Shown: piece after piece, positions 26,077 through 36,152 of the stretch | Numbering within the stretch: position 1 is the first letter of the stretch | How the letters are laid out: the number at the start of each line of letters is the position of its first letter | NCBI RefSeq assembly: GCF_014127285.1 | Contig: NZ_CP059901.1 | Coordinates: 3,720,001-3,784,000, forward strand | Reading direction: 5' to 3' | DNA: 64,000 nucleotides | Source of the DNA: Mumia sp. ZJ1417 | GTDB lineage: Bacteria > Actinomycetota > Actinomycetes > Propionibacteriales > Nocardioidaceae | Translations under genes and position numbers: made by a program | Notes under the pieces: model-generated | Seen by the model: only the letters and a program-made list of their open reading frames with translations | Databases searched by the model: none | What the model was told of the DNA's origin: nothing

Positions 26077-26162
26077 CCGTCCCGTCCCCGATTCGGGCGG
26101 TTTCCCACCGAGCACCCCGGCGGGAAGGGTGGAGAAGTGCCCAAATCGGGGACGGGACGGGA
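26077..26162. repeat. Imperfect inverted repeat (dyad B, related to 3404-3462)
   Basis: Long arms pair across a short loop: CGTCCCGTCCCCGATT then GGGC and TTTCCCACC on the left, with GGGTGGAGAAG, GCCCAAATCGGGGACGGGAC on the right, a few mismatches apart. It lies just downstream of the acyl-CoA ligase stop and upstream of purS. A terminator for the ligase is plausible. The inner module (TTYCCACC - loop - GGGTGGARAA) repeats that of dyad A. Confidence 0.55.
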
Positions 26163-26167
26163 GGGCG

Positions 26168-27718
26168 TCAGATCTCGCGCTTGAGGATCTTGCCGGTGGC
26201 CGTCATCGGGAGCTCGTCACGGAACTCGACGACGCGCGGGTACTTGTACGCCGCCATCTGCTCCTTGGCCCAGGCGACCAGCTCCTCCTCGGTGGTCTCG
26301 TCACCGGCGTTCTTGATGACGACGGCCTTGACCTCCTCGCCGTGGCTGTCGTGGGGGACGCCGATGACCGCGACCAGCGACACCGCCGGGTGGGTCATCA
26401 GCACCTCCTCCAGCTCGCGCGGGTACACGTTGAAGCCGCCGCGGATGATCATGTCCTTGGCGCGGTCGACGATGTAGTAGAAGCCGTCCTCGTCCTTGCG
26501 GGCAAGGTCGCCCGACCGGAACCAGCCGTCCTTGATGACCTCGGCGGTTGCCTCCGGGCGGTCGTAGTAGCCCTTCATGATGTTCGGGCCCTTGATCGCG
26601 ATCTCGCCGATCTCGCCGAGCTCGGTGACCTCGGCCCAGTCCGGGTCGATGAGCTTCATCTCGACATCGGGGATCGGGGTGCCGATCGAGCCCGGACGCG
26701 GCTCCTCACCGGGCGGGGCGAAGCTGGCGACCGGCGAGGTCTCCGACAGGCCGTACCCCTCGCGGATGTCGATGCCGAAGCGCGACTTGAACTCCCTGAT
26801 GATCTCGACCGGCAACGACGAACCGCCGGCGGCCGCGATTCGGAGGTTGTCGGCGATCTGCTGCGCCTCGATGCCGCTGCCCTCGAGCGCACCGAGCAGG
26901 GCCCAGTACATCGTGGGAACACCGGCGAAGAAGCTGACCTTCTCGCCCACGAGCAGCTGCAGCGCGGCGTTCGGCTCGAAGCGGGGCAGCATCACGATCG
27001 TGCCGCCGTACGCGAAGGCGCCGTTCTGGATCACCGTCTGGCCGAACGAGTGGAACAGCGGCAGCACGCACAGGTACGTGTCGGGGTGAGTGGCGTCCGC
27101 ACCGAAGAGGCGGTCGCCGACGAGGGCGTTGCTCCGCATGTTCTCATGGGTCAGCTCGGCGCCCTTGGGCTGCCCGGTCGTCCCGCTGGTGTAGAGGATG
27201 ACCGCGGTGTCGTCGTCGGCCGTCTCGACCGAGTCGAACGTGAGGGGCTGGTTCGCGACGGCGGAGGCGAACGTCTCGGCACCCTCGATCGGCGATGGGG
27301 CCGTCGGGTCGATCGTGATGAGGAAGAAGTTGTCGCACTCGTCGGCGTCGTTGAAGCCCTTCCAGGCCTCCGCGCCGATCGGCAGGTCGGCGGTGCCCTC
27401 GAACGCGAAGAGGGCGCGTGCGTCGGAGTCGTCGAGGTAGTACGTGACCTCACGCGCCTTGTTGAGCACGTTCAGCGGAACGACGGTGGCACCGGTCTTG
27501 AGGATGCCGTAGTAGACGATCGAGAAGTACGGGACGTTCGGTGCCGCGAGAGCGACCTTGTCGCCGTGCCCGATCCCGCGGGACGCCAGCAGGTTGGCGA
27601 CCTGGTTGGCGGCGCCGTCGACCTGCGCGTAGCTGAAGCGCTTGTCACCGAAGACGATCGCGGTCCGCTCGGGGTACTGGGCGGCAGAGTTCTCGAGGAA
27701 GGAAGCCAGGTTGCTCAC
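26168..27718 (-). CDS. Long-chain acyl-CoA ligase (AMP-forming)
   Basis: The 516-residue ANL-family enzyme activates a carboxylic acid with ATP and joins it to CoA. The P-loop is YTSGTTGQPKGAELTH, followed by the A5 motif GYGLSETSP and A7/A8 motifs GDLARKDEDGFYYIVDR and GGFNVYPRELEEVL. The catalytic Lys is in TATGKILKRE at the C-terminus. A medium- or long-chain fatty acid substrate is most likely from the overall pattern. The GTG at 27718 has AGGAG eight bases upstream; the open frame upstream is not protein-like. It is the only fatty-acid gene near here and stands alone. Confidence 0.9.
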   Translation of the reverse strand: MSNLASFLENSAAQYPERTAIVFGDKRFSYAQVDGAANQVANLLASRGIGHGDKVALAAPNVPYFSIVYYGILKTGATVVPLNVLNKAREVTYYLDDSDARALFAFEGTADLPIGAEAWKGFNDADECDNFFLITIDPTAPSPIEGAETFASAVANQPLTFDSVETADDDTAVILYTSGTTGQPKGAELTHENMRSNALVGDRLFGADATHPDTYLCVLPLFHSFGQTVIQNGAFAYGGTIVMLPRFEPNAALQLLVGEKVSFFAGVPTMYWALLGALEGSGIEAQQIADNLRIAAAGGSSLPVEIIREFKSRFGIDIREGYGLSETSPVASFAPPGEEPRPGSIGTPIPDVEMKLIDPDWAEVTELGEIGEIAIKGPNIMKGYYDRPEATAEVIKDGWFRSGDLARKDEDGFYYIVDRAKDMIIRGGFNVYPRELEEVLMTHPAVSLVAVIGVPHDSHGEEVKAVVIKNAGDETTEEELVAWAKEQMAAYKYPRVVEFRDELPMTATGKILKREI

Positions 27719-27834
27719 CGCAGGTGCTCCTGTTCTGGGGGGTCGGTCAGAGCGCACGGCTACTGACGAGTACGTTCGGCCCAAGAGTGACACGCGACAC
27801 ATGATGCACGTCACGCTGGGTCGGGCAGCCAGTC

Positions 27835-28704
27835 TCAGAACGTGGAACCGGTGAGCGTCTCGTACGCCTCCACGTAGCGCGCACGGGTCCGCTCGACGAT
27901 CTCATCGGGCAGGCGCGGTGGAGGCGTGTCGGACGCGCGGTCCCACCCGGACGCCGGGGACGTCAGCCAGTCGCGGACGAACTGCTTGTCGTACGAGGAC
28001 TGCGGGTGGCCGGGCTCCCACTGGTCGGCGGGCCAGAAGCGTGACGAGTCGGGCGTGAGCAGCTCGTCGGCGAGCACGAGCGTGCCGTCGGGTCGCAGGC
28101 CGATCTCGATCTTGGTGTCGGCGACGATGATGCCGCGTTCGCGCGCGAGCGCCTCGCCACGCACGTACACCTCCAGCGTGAGGTCGCGCAGCTTCGCGGC
28201 CAGGCCCTCACCGACCAGGTCCACGACCTGCTCGTACGAGATGGGCTCGTCGTGGCCCCCGTACGCGGCCTTCGTGCTCGGCGTGAAGATCGGCTCGGGC
28301 AGCTGCGAGCCGTCGGTCAGGCCGTCCGGGAGCGCGATGCCGGAGACGACGCCCGTCGCGCGGTAGTCGGAGAGGCCGGAGCCGGTGAGGTAGCCACGGG
28401 CGATGCACTCGACCTGCACCATGTCGAGCCGCTCGACCTCGATGCCGCGCCCGGCGACCACATCGGGGACGCCGGTCGACACCACGTGGTTGGGGGCGAC
28501 GTCGCTCAGCTGGTCGAACCACCACAGCGACATGCGGGTGAGGATCTCCCCCTTGTCGGGGATCGGTGGGTCGAGCGCATGGTCGTACGCGGAGATCCGG
28601 TCGCTGGCGACCATCAGCAGGTTGCCGTCGGCCAGGTCGTACAGGTCGCGGACCTTGCCGGAGTAGACGTGGGTGGCTCCGGGGATGTCGTACGGCTCGC
28701 TCAC
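27835..28704 (-). CDS. purC: Phosphoribosylaminoimidazole-succinocarboxamide synthase (SAICAR synthase)
   Basis: PurC joins aspartate to CAIR using ATP, the seventh or eighth step of purine synthesis depending on counting. The 289-residue protein has the N-terminal SGKVRDLYDL ATP-binding signature, SDRISAYDHALDPPIPDKG, ARGYLTGSGLSDY and IIVADTKIEIGLRPDGTLVLADE, then TPDSSRFW, all typical. I chose the GTG at 28704; a longer open frame upstream overlaps the TetR gene. It starts four bases from the TetR gene's stop on the same strand. Confidence 0.95.
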   Translation of the reverse strand: MSEPYDIPGATHVYSGKVRDLYDLADGNLLMVASDRISAYDHALDPPIPDKGEILTRMSLWWFDQLSDVAPNHVVSTGVPDVVAGRGIEVERLDMVQVECIARGYLTGSGLSDYRATGVVSGIALPDGLTDGSQLPEPIFTPSTKAAYGGHDEPISYEQVVDLVGEGLAAKLRDLTLEVYVRGEALARERGIIVADTKIEIGLRPDGTLVLADELLTPDSSRFWPADQWEPGHPQSSYDKQFVRDWLTSPASGWDRASDTPPPRLPDEIVERTRARYVEAYETLTGSTF

Positions 28705-28708
28705 GCGC

Positions 28709-29329
28709 TCAGCGTAGACGAGGCCGCAGACCGTCGAGCGCGGTGGCGACGACGCCGTCGGCGTACGCGTGGGTGAGCGGCCCGCTGCGTTGGAGCCAGC
28801 GACTGAACAGCGGGCTCCACACGAGGTCGACGACCACGTCCAGGTCGAGGTCGTCGCGCAGCTCGCCGGCGCGCTGGGCACTGCGCAGGCGCTCCTTCTT
28901 GAGCGCGCTCATCGGCTCGCCCAGGCGCTCGGCGTAGGTGGCGGCGAGGGCGGGATCGCGCGCGATCTCCAGCATCAGCGCCCGCATCGGGACGTCGTAC
29001 CGCGGGTCGTTGAGCTCGTCGACGGTCGCACGCAGCACCAGGGCGAGGTCGGCCCGCAGGTCGCCGGTGTCGGGAAGCGCCGGGTCACCGTCGTCGCCCT
29101 CGCTGAGCATCAGGAACGCGTCGAAGAGCACCGCGCCCTTGGACGGCCACCAGCGATAGATCGTCTGCTTGCCGACGCCGGCTCGCGAGGCGATGCCCTC
29201 GATGCTCAGCCCGGAGTAGCCGACCTCCTGCACGAGGTCGAACGCGGCCGTGAGGATCGCGCGCCGCGAGGACTCGCTGCGGCGGGACGCGTGGGCGGTA
29301 GAGGTCGACTTCGGACGCTGGGTCGGCAT
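28709..29329 (-). CDS. TetR-family repressor, divergent from the ABC-F gene
   Basis: A TetR helix-turn-helix is visible at residues about 20-65: ILTAAFDLVQEVGYSGLSIEG, then IASRAGVGKQTIYRWWPSKG. The C-terminal 140 residues form the ligand-binding domain. The protein is about 206 residues from the ATG at 29329 (a GTG at 29338 would add three). It is divergent from an ABC-F gene, and the space between them holds two dyads with the shared core AGACG-N3-CGTCT placed around a good promoter. It is therefore the likely repressor of the ABC-F gene, as in several actinobacterial antibiotic-response loci. Confidence 0.9.
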   Translation of the reverse strand: MPTQRPKSTSTAHASRRSESSRRAILTAAFDLVQEVGYSGLSIEGIASRAGVGKQTIYRWWPSKGAVLFDAFLMLSEGDDGDPALPDTGDLRADLALVLRATVDELNDPRYDVPMRALMLEIARDPALAATYAERLGEPMSALKKERLRSAQRAGELRDDLDLDVVVDLVWSPLFSRWLQRSGPLTHAYADGVVATALDGLRPRLR

Positions 29330-29357
29330 GGGCTCCACCCTAGCAAGTGACTAGACG

Positions 29358-29370
29358 AGACGGTCCGTCT
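29358..29370. promoter_or_regulatory. TetR operator O1 (overlaps the -35 box)
   Basis: The dyad AGACG-N3-CGTCT lies between the TetR and ABC-F genes and touches the -35 hexamer of the ABC-F promoter. It shares its core with O2 at 29405-29427. A repressor bound here would block RNA polymerase. Confidence 0.6.
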
Positions 29371-29399
29371 TGACGTGGCGACCGAACGCGCCTTAGAGT
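29370..29399 (+). promoter_or_regulatory. Promoter of the ABC-F gene
   Basis: A -35 box TTGACG (29370-29375) and a -10 box TAGAGT (29394-29399) are separated by 18 bases. The predicted transcript start is near 29406, inside operator O2. It reads into the ABC-F gene 43 bases downstream. Confidence 0.6.
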
Positions 29400-29404
29400 C
29401 AAGG

Positions 29405-29427
29405 AAGCGAGACGAACCGTCTCGCTT
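29405..29427. promoter_or_regulatory. TetR operator O2 (at the transcript start)
   Basis: A perfect inverted repeat, arms AAGCGAGACG and CGTCTCGCTT around AAC, lies just after the -10 box of the ABC-F promoter. The inner half-sites match O1, so the same TetR protein probably binds both, 47 bases apart centre to centre at most. Confidence 0.7.
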
Positions 29428-29438
29428 CACCCGACCGC

Positions 29439-29443
29439 AGGAG
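29439..29443 (+). promoter_or_regulatory. Ribosome binding site that supports a CTG start
   Basis: AGGAG lies five bases before a CTG at 29449. No ATG, GTG or TTG follows in this frame until 29515, where the gene would lack the first strand of its ABC domain. The site therefore fixes CTG as the likely start. Confidence 0.65.
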
Positions 29444-29448
29444 TACCG

Positions 29449-31104
<1,656 letters not shown>

Positions 31105-32244
31105 TTAGGCGTCCACGCACCCGTACAGCGCGCGCAGATATCCCGCGCCGCGGTGCGAGCCGAGCAGGCCGTTGCCCATCCTGTTCATCACGTAGGTCGC
31201 GGTCATCTGTCGGTCGAGGTCGTTGACGACGTATGACCCGCCCCAGCCGCCCCAGTGGCAGATCCGGCCCTCGGGGAGGTAGGGCTGAGTGACCGGGTCG
31301 ACGAGCGCATAGCCGATCCCCCAGCGCAGCGGCGCGCCGAGCACGAGGTCTGGCCCGGACGCCTGCTCGTCGAAGATCAGCGCGATCGTCTCGTCAGAGA
31401 GGAACGTGCGTCCGCCCGCGACGCCGCCGTTGCTGACGGTCGACTGGATCGTCGCCAGCGAGCGGGCGTTGCCGTGGCCGTTCGCGCCGCCGATGTCGGC
31501 GCTGCGCCACTCGTCGGTGAGGACGACCGTCGCATGCAGCGGGGGCCCGCCGAGCGTACGGAGCGCCAGCGGGCCCGGCTCCACACCCGGCGGCATCTCG
31601 ACACCCGTAGGCGCGATGATCGGGCTGACTCGGTCGTACGCGTCCGCTGGCAGGCCGATCGTGAAGTCGGCGCCGAGCGGGCCAGCGACCTCGGCGGCGA
31701 CGAACTCCTTCAGGCTCTGGCCCGTCACGCGACGGACGACCTCACCGATCAGATGCCCGTAGTTGATCGCGTGATAGCCCGACGCCGTCCCCGGCTCCCA
31801 CCACGGCTCCTGCGCCGCGAACCGCGCGGCAGCGCTCTCGGCGTCGAACAGGTCGTCGACCGTGCACGGCTGGTCCATCGCCGGGACGCCGGACATGTGC
31901 GCGAGCAGATGGCGCACCTCGACGTCAGCCTTGCCGTTGGCGGCGAACTCGGGCCAGTACGTGGCGACCTTCTCGTACACGTCGATCAACCCGCGGTCGT
32001 GCAGGACGAGGGCGGCCAGCGCGGTGACCGTCTTGGTGCACGACCAGACGTTGGTGACGGTGTCCTCGCTCCACGGCGTCGTCCGCTCGGCGTCGGCATG
32101 GCCTCCCCAGACGTCCACGACCGTACGGCCGTCCTGGACGACCGCAAGCGAGGCGCCCACCTCGTCGCCGACATCGAAGCGACGTGCGAGCTCGTCGATC
32201 AGCGGCTGGAAGCGGTCGTCGTACGTGCCGTGGATCTCGGCCAT
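31105..32244 (-). CDS. Serine hydrolase of the beta-lactamase/EstB-like family
   Basis: The 379-residue protein has the class C beta-lactamase-like triad elements: SxxK as SCTK (Ser68), a YxN-type motif in YHAINYGHL, and a C-terminal HWGGWGG segment taking the KTG place. It lacks a signal peptide, so it is probably a cytoplasmic esterase (EstB-like) or peptidase rather than a secreted beta-lactamase. AGGAG lies six bases before the ATG. Its stop codon directly abuts the stop of the convergent ABC-F gene with no base between. A TetR-type dyad at 32267-32280 lies just upstream of its start. Confidence 0.87.
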   Translation of the reverse strand: MAEIHGTYDDRFQPLIDELARRFDVGDEVGASLAVVQDGRTVVDVWGGHADAERTTPWSEDTVTNVWSCTKTVTALAALVLHDRGLIDVYEKVATYWPEFAANGKADVEVRHLLAHMSGVPAMDQPCTVDDLFDAESAAARFAAQEPWWEPGTASGYHAINYGHLIGEVVRRVTGQSLKEFVAAEVAGPLGADFTIGLPADAYDRVSPIIAPTGVEMPPGVEPGPLALRTLGGPPLHATVVLTDEWRSADIGGANGHGNARSLATIQSTVSNGGVAGGRTFLSDETIALIFDEQASGPDLVLGAPLRWGIGYALVDPVTQPYLPEGRICHWGGWGGSYVVNDLDRQMTATYVMNRMGNGLLGSHRGAGYLRALYGCVDA

Positions 32245-32266
32245 GGGGGCTCCTGAGGGACGAGGC

Positions 32267-32280
32267 TAAGCGTGCGCTTA
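32267..32280. promoter_or_regulatory. Dyad resembling a TetR operator
   Basis: TAAGCG-TG-CGCTTA is a perfect 6-bp inverted repeat with a 2-bp centre. It lies 22 bases upstream of the serine hydrolase gene and overlaps the CPBP gene's stop. The regulator is not obvious; neither nearby TetR operator has this sequence. Confidence 0.4.
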
Positions 32281-33144
32281 CCTTGCCAGCCCGCGGCGAG
32301 CGTGTCGAGGACCGGCGGTGTGCCCGCTCAGCACGATCACCGCCACGAACGGGGTCAGCCCGGCGCACAGCAGGAGCATCGACCCGGTCGGCCCGAACGC
32401 GTCACCGAGCACGAGGGACAGACCCTGCGAGGCGACGAGGTTGCCGCCGGCGTGCAGCATCGCGCCGGGCCACACCGAGCCGGTCTCGGACCACAGCCAT
32501 CCGATGACGAACTCGAGCAGGATGCTCAGGGGCACCCACAAGACCATGGCCCACACGGCGTCGGCAGGGGTGGTGGTCCCGCCGAGGTAGCCGACCCAGG
32601 GCAGCGGCCAGTGCCACACGCCCCACACCAGTCCCGTGAGGAAGGTGGTCGCGACGGGCCGCCCCGGGACGAGACGATCTCGGAGATAGGCGGTCCAGCC
32701 GTACTCCTCACCCCAGAAGAGAGGCGCCGCAAGCAGGCACACCAGCGGACCTGCTGCCAGGTAGGCCCATGACGTCGCGCTCAGGTCGACCGACGCCGGC
32801 GACCATCCGGCGAGCATCGCGACGGCGACGGCCGCGAGCACCACACCCCACGGCATCGTGATCGCGATCAGGACGTGCCGCCACGACGTGCGTAGGTGCA
32901 GACGGAGCCCGGAGTCAGCGAAGCCTTGACGGGTTACCCACTGCCGGACCACGCACGCCGCGATCGCCGGCACGAACGCGGCGGTCGCGAGCTGGATCAC
33001 CGGATCATCCATCGAACCGCCGGCCAGATGGACCACCAGCCAGGGCACCCACGCACCCAGGAAGGCCAACGCGAGGAACCACCGCACTCCACGGTGACGG
33101 ACGTGATCGGGCTCGGGCAGTACTGGCGTACGGGGGACGTTCAT
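32278..33144 (-). CDS. CPBP-family intramembrane metalloprotease
   Basis: The 288-residue protein has about eight hydrophobic helices and the three CPBP (CAAX protease / bacteriocin-processing) motifs: the Glu pair in FWGEEYGWTAYLRDRL, the His in WGVWHWPLPWVG, and the His/Asn site in AMLHAGGNLV. Members cleave membrane proteins or process peptides; some give bacteriocin immunity. No substrate is encoded nearby. The start is the ATG at 33144. It precedes the serine hydrolase by 33 bases on the same strand, with a TetR-like dyad between, so they may be separate units. Confidence 0.87.
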   Translation of the reverse strand: MNVPRTPVLPEPDHVRHRGVRWFLALAFLGAWVPWLVVHLAGGSMDDPVIQLATAAFVPAIAACVVRQWVTRQGFADSGLRLHLRTSWRHVLIAITMPWGVVLAAVAVAMLAGWSPASVDLSATSWAYLAAGPLVCLLAAPLFWGEEYGWTAYLRDRLVPGRPVATTFLTGLVWGVWHWPLPWVGYLGGTTTPADAVWAMVLWVPLSILLEFVIGWLWSETGSVWPGAMLHAGGNLVASQGLSLVLGDAFGPTGSMLLLCAGLTPFVAVIVLSGHTAGPRHARRGLAR

Positions 33145-33246
33145 GTCTCCAGTTCATCGCGGCGGTGGCACGAAATCCCTACCCCGTGGGCCCGTCCAGG
33201 GGTAGCGCAGACGCCACCTCGGCGCGCGCTCGAGCGGTGGTCGAGA

Positions 33247-34194
33247 TCAGCCGGCGCCGGAGAGCAGTGCACCCGCGCGCTGCAGGTGCTCGACAAGCGC
33301 CGGTGGCTCGACCTGCTCGTACGGGGCACCGACCGAGGCAAGGGTGAACACCACCCAGTCGAAGGTGTCCACGCTCATCGTCACGCAGCACCGCTCGTCG
33401 CCGTCGGCCTCGACCGTCCCCCACCAGCGGACGACCCGTGCGACCTTGTCCGCCGGCGCGTGGACGAGGAACGACACGTCGGTCGTCGGTCGCAGCGCGG
33501 CGATCTTCTCGTTGACGAACGTCGCCGCGTCCGGCGCGGGCAGCTCGCGCTGACGGAACCGCACGCCGGTGGCTCGCGGCTCGGACATCCGGTCGACGCG
33601 GAACGTACGCCAGTCGCTTCGCCCGAGGTCGTAGGCCACGAGGTACCAGCGGCGACCGAGCGAGACAAGCCGGTGGGGCTCGACCGTACGACGGGTCCGC
33701 TCGCCGTCGGCGCGGTGGTAGACGAGCTCGAGGCGCTCGTCGTCGCGACAGGTCTGGGCGAGCACCGACAGCAGCACCGCGTCGACCGACGGGCCGTACA
33801 TCGGGCCTCGGTCGGTGTAGTCCTGCAGCGCCTTCACCCGGCGACGCAGCCGCGGCGGCATCACCTGGACGATCTTGCTCAGCGCGCGGACGGCGGCGTC
33901 GTCGAACGCGCTCGCCCCCGTGCCGGCCGACGACTGCAGTCCGACCGCGATGGCGACCGCCTCGTCGTCCGCGACCAGCAGTGGAGGCAGCGACGCGCCG
34001 GCCTGGAGCTGGTAGCCACCGGCCGCCCCTCGCGTCGCGTCCACGGGGTAGCCGAGCCCGCGCAGCCGATCGACGTCGCGGCGCAGCGTGCGCTCGCTGA
34101 CGTCGAGCTTGTCGGCCAGCACGGGGCCCGTCCAGTAGCGGTGGGTCTGCAGCAGAGACAGCAGCCGCAGCATGCGTTCACTCGATCCGGCCAT
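33247..34194 (-). CDS. HTH/WYL-domain transcriptional regulator (YafY-like)
   Basis: The 315-residue protein has an N-terminal DeoR-like winged helix (SERMLRLLSLLQTHRYWTG, then LADKLDVSERTLRRDVDRL) followed by a middle WYL domain with VSLGRRWYLVAYDLGRSDWRTFRVDRM and a WCX-type C-terminal part. The WYL domain senses ligands. The ATG at 34194 begins at the helix-turn-helix. It is divergent from a two-gene ABC exporter with 63 bases between starts, and that gap holds a GGACAG-N3-CTGTCC dyad, so this protein probably controls the exporter. Confidence 0.88.
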   Translation of the reverse strand: MAGSSERMLRLLSLLQTHRYWTGPVLADKLDVSERTLRRDVDRLRGLGYPVDATRGAAGGYQLQAGASLPPLLVADDEAVAIAVGLQSSAGTGASAFDDAAVRALSKIVQVMPPRLRRRVKALQDYTDRGPMYGPSVDAVLLSVLAQTCRDDERLELVYHRADGERTRRTVEPHRLVSLGRRWYLVAYDLGRSDWRTFRVDRMSEPRATGVRFRQRELPAPDAATFVNEKIAALRPTTDVSFLVHAPADKVARVVRWWGTVEADGDERCCVTMSVDTFDWVVFTLASVGAPYEQVEPPALVEHLQRAGALLSGAG

Positions 34195-34219
34195 GTTTCT
34201 CAGCCTAGGGCACCAATCA

Positions 34220-34234
34220 GGACAGAACCTGTCC
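34220..34234. promoter_or_regulatory. Probable operator for the WYL regulator
   Basis: The perfect inverted repeat GGACAG-AAC-CTGTCC lies midway between the divergent WYL regulator and the ABC exporter genes. It is the only clear dyad there. Confidence 0.55.
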
Positions 34235-34257
34235 GGAAGCCACGAGACAGTAAGGCC

Positions 34258-35271
34258 ATGGACACGATGATCGAGACACAGGGACTCACCAAGGAGTTCC
34301 GTTCCGGCAAGAAGACCGTCACCGCGGTCAAGGACCTCGACCTCCACATCGCGGCGGGTGAGATGGTCGCGCTGCTCGGGCCGAACGGCGCGGGCAAGTC
34401 GACCACGCTGCGCATGCTCACGACGCTGCTCGCCCCGACCTCAGGGTCCGCCCGCGTCGCCGGGTTCGACGTGACGAGCGACCAGCACGCCGTCCGTCGG
34501 GCGATCGGCTACATCGGCCAGGGCAACAGCGCCGGCCACGCGCAGCGCGTGATCGACGAGCTCGTCGTCAGCGGGCGGGCGTACGGACTGTCGCGCGCCG
34601 AGGCACGGACCCGCGCCGACGAGATGCTCGAGTCGCTCGGGCTCACCGACCAGGCGACGCAGAAGGTCATGACGCTCTCGGGCGGGCAACGGCGCCGGCT
34701 CGACATCGCGATGGGCCTCATCCACTCGCCGGGGCTGCTCTTCCTCGACGAGCCGTCGACCGGGCTCGACCCGCAGAACCGCGCGAACCTCCAGCAGCAC
34801 GTCGTGGACCTGCGACACAAGCACGGGGCGACCGTCGTGCTCACGACGCACTACCTCGAAGAGGCCGACAGCCTCGCCGAGCGCATCGTGGTCATCGACG
34901 ACGGGAAGGTCGTCGCCGACGACTCCCCCGCGGCCCTCAAGTCGCGCCACGCGGGCGACCGCATCGCGATGACGTTCGAGAGCCGCGACGCGGCAGCGCG
35001 TGCCGCACGGCGGGCGATCGCCGCGCACCCGGCCGCACAGGTCGCGCACGACGGCACCGCGGTCGATGTCCAGGCCACCGGAGGCGCCGGGCTCGTGAGC
35101 GGGCTTGTCACCGACCTCGCTGCGTCAGGCATCGCGCCGTCGACGATCGAGGTGGCGCGCCCGACGCTCGACGACGTCTTCCTCGCGCTCACGGGCCGCA
35201 GCCTGCGCGAGGGCCGCACGGACCTTCGTACCGACCTGACCACCGACATCACCGAGGAGGTGGCGGCATGA
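34258..35271 (+). CDS. ABC-type exporter ATPase (DrrA/daunorubicin-resistance type)
   Basis: The 337-residue ATPase has Walker A GPNGAGKST, signature LSGGQRRRLDIA, Walker B LLFLDEPSTGLD and switch His in LTTHYLEEAD. A C-terminal DUF4162-like extension of about 90 residues follows (VARPTLDDVFLALTGRSLRE), as in drug-resistance ABC-2 exporters of the DrrA kind. The start is the ATG at 34258; an ATG at 34267 is an alternative. The stop overlaps the start of the permease gene (ATGA). Expression is likely controlled by the divergent WYL regulator. Confidence 0.9.
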   Translation: MDTMIETQGLTKEFRSGKKTVTAVKDLDLHIAAGEMVALLGPNGAGKSTTLRMLTTLLAPTSGSARVAGFDVTSDQHAVRRAIGYIGQGNSAGHAQRVIDELVVSGRAYGLSRAEARTRADEMLESLGLTDQATQKVMTLSGGQRRRLDIAMGLIHSPGLLFLDEPSTGLDPQNRANLQQHVVDLRHKHGATVVLTTHYLEEADSLAERIVVIDDGKVVADDSPAALKSRHAGDRIAMTFESRDAAARAARRAIAAHPAAQVAHDGTAVDVQATGGAGLVSGLVTDLAASGIAPSTIEVARPTLDDVFLALTGRSLREGRTDLRTDLTTDITEEVAA

Positions 35272-36077
35272 CCGCCCTCGACACCCCCACCCGTACGGCC
35301 ACAGCACCGGCGCCGACGAGCCGACCGACCAGCCAGCTCCACAACATCGGGCTCGTCTTCGGCCGCGAGCTGCGCCCCGTCGTCCGAGACCCGTTCTCGG
35401 TCGTCTTCGGGATCATCCAGCCCTTGTTCTTCCTCGGACTGTTCACGCCGCTGCTCGTCGCGTCGTCGGGTCAGTCGACGGCCGACACACTGCAGTGGTT
35501 CGTGCCGGGCGTGATCGTGATGCTGTCGTTGTTCGGCACGTCCACGACCGGGGCCAACCTGCAGTTCGAGATGCAGACCGGCTCGCACGAGCGCACGCTC
35601 GTCAGCCCGCTCTCGCGCTCGTCGCTGATGATCGGGCGCGCGCTGAAGGAGATCGTCCCGACGATCGTGCAGGCGCTGGTCATCGTCGGCGTCGCGGTGC
35701 CGTTCGGCTTCCGTCCCGACGTCGCCGGGCTGGTCGTCGGTCTCGCGGTGCTGTCGGTGTTCTGCGTCGGGCTCGGCGCGCTGTCATATGCGCTGGCGCT
35801 TGCCGTGAAGGAGAACCAGTGGGCGTTCTGGGGTGTGCAGCAGACCCTGCTGTTCCCGCTGATGCTGCTCGCCGGGATCCTCCTGCCGCTCCAGGGGGCT
35901 CCGGGATGGCTCGAGGTGGCCTCGAAGATCAACCCGCTGACCTACGTCGTCGACGCCGAGCGCGCCCTGATCGCAGGCACCTGGGACGGCGACGCGGTCG
36001 CCGGTGCGGTCGCCGCCGCGATCACCTGCGTCGTCGGGCTCGTCATCGGGGCGAAGGCGATGCGCGCCAGCAGCTGA
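35268..36077 (+). CDS. ABC-2 type permease (DrrB-like)
   Basis: The 269-residue protein has an N-terminal polar region (residues 1-30, Thr/Pro-rich), then six helices. It carries the ABC-2 core motif around helices 5-6, seen in QQTLLFPLMLLAGILLPLQ and GWLEVASKINPLTYVVDAERA. It pairs with the upstream ATPase as a half-transporter pair that exports drugs, lipids or glycoconjugates. Start overlap of four bases secures co-translation. It ends 75 bases before the convergent purB, with a hairpin between. Confidence 0.9.
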   Translation: MTALDTPTRTATAPAPTSRPTSQLHNIGLVFGRELRPVVRDPFSVVFGIIQPLFFLGLFTPLLVASSGQSTADTLQWFVPGVIVMLSLFGTSTTGANLQFEMQTGSHERTLVSPLSRSSLMIGRALKEIVPTIVQALVIVGVAVPFGFRPDVAGLVVGLAVLSVFCVGLGALSYALALAVKENQWAFWGVQQTLLFPLMLLAGILLPLQGAPGWLEVASKINPLTYVVDAERALIAGTWDGDAVAGAVAAAITCVVGLVIGAKAMRASS

Positions 36078-36098
36078 CGCGCGACCCTGCAGGACGAC

Positions 36099-36133
36099 GA
36101 GGCATTCCGACCAGATATCGGTCGGAGTGCCTC
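36099..36133. terminator. Bidirectional terminator hairpin
   Basis: Arms GAGGCATTCCGACC and GGTCGGAGTGCCTC pair with a single G-T wobble around a 7-base loop. The hairpin lies between the convergent permease and purB genes. No U-tract follows, as is common in GC-rich actinobacteria. Confidence 0.65.
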
Positions 36134-36152
36134 GACGTCCGTGCGGGTGCTG

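Noticed and set aside
25166-27766. An open frame of about 870 codons opposite purQ, purS and the acyl-CoA ligase gene
   Set aside because: It is antisense to three well-supported genes and its composition is not protein-like.
32896-34257. N-terminal extension of the ABC ATPase gene over the WYL regulator region
   Set aside because: The frame is open but antisense to the WYL regulator; the real ATPase domain begins at the ATG at 34258.
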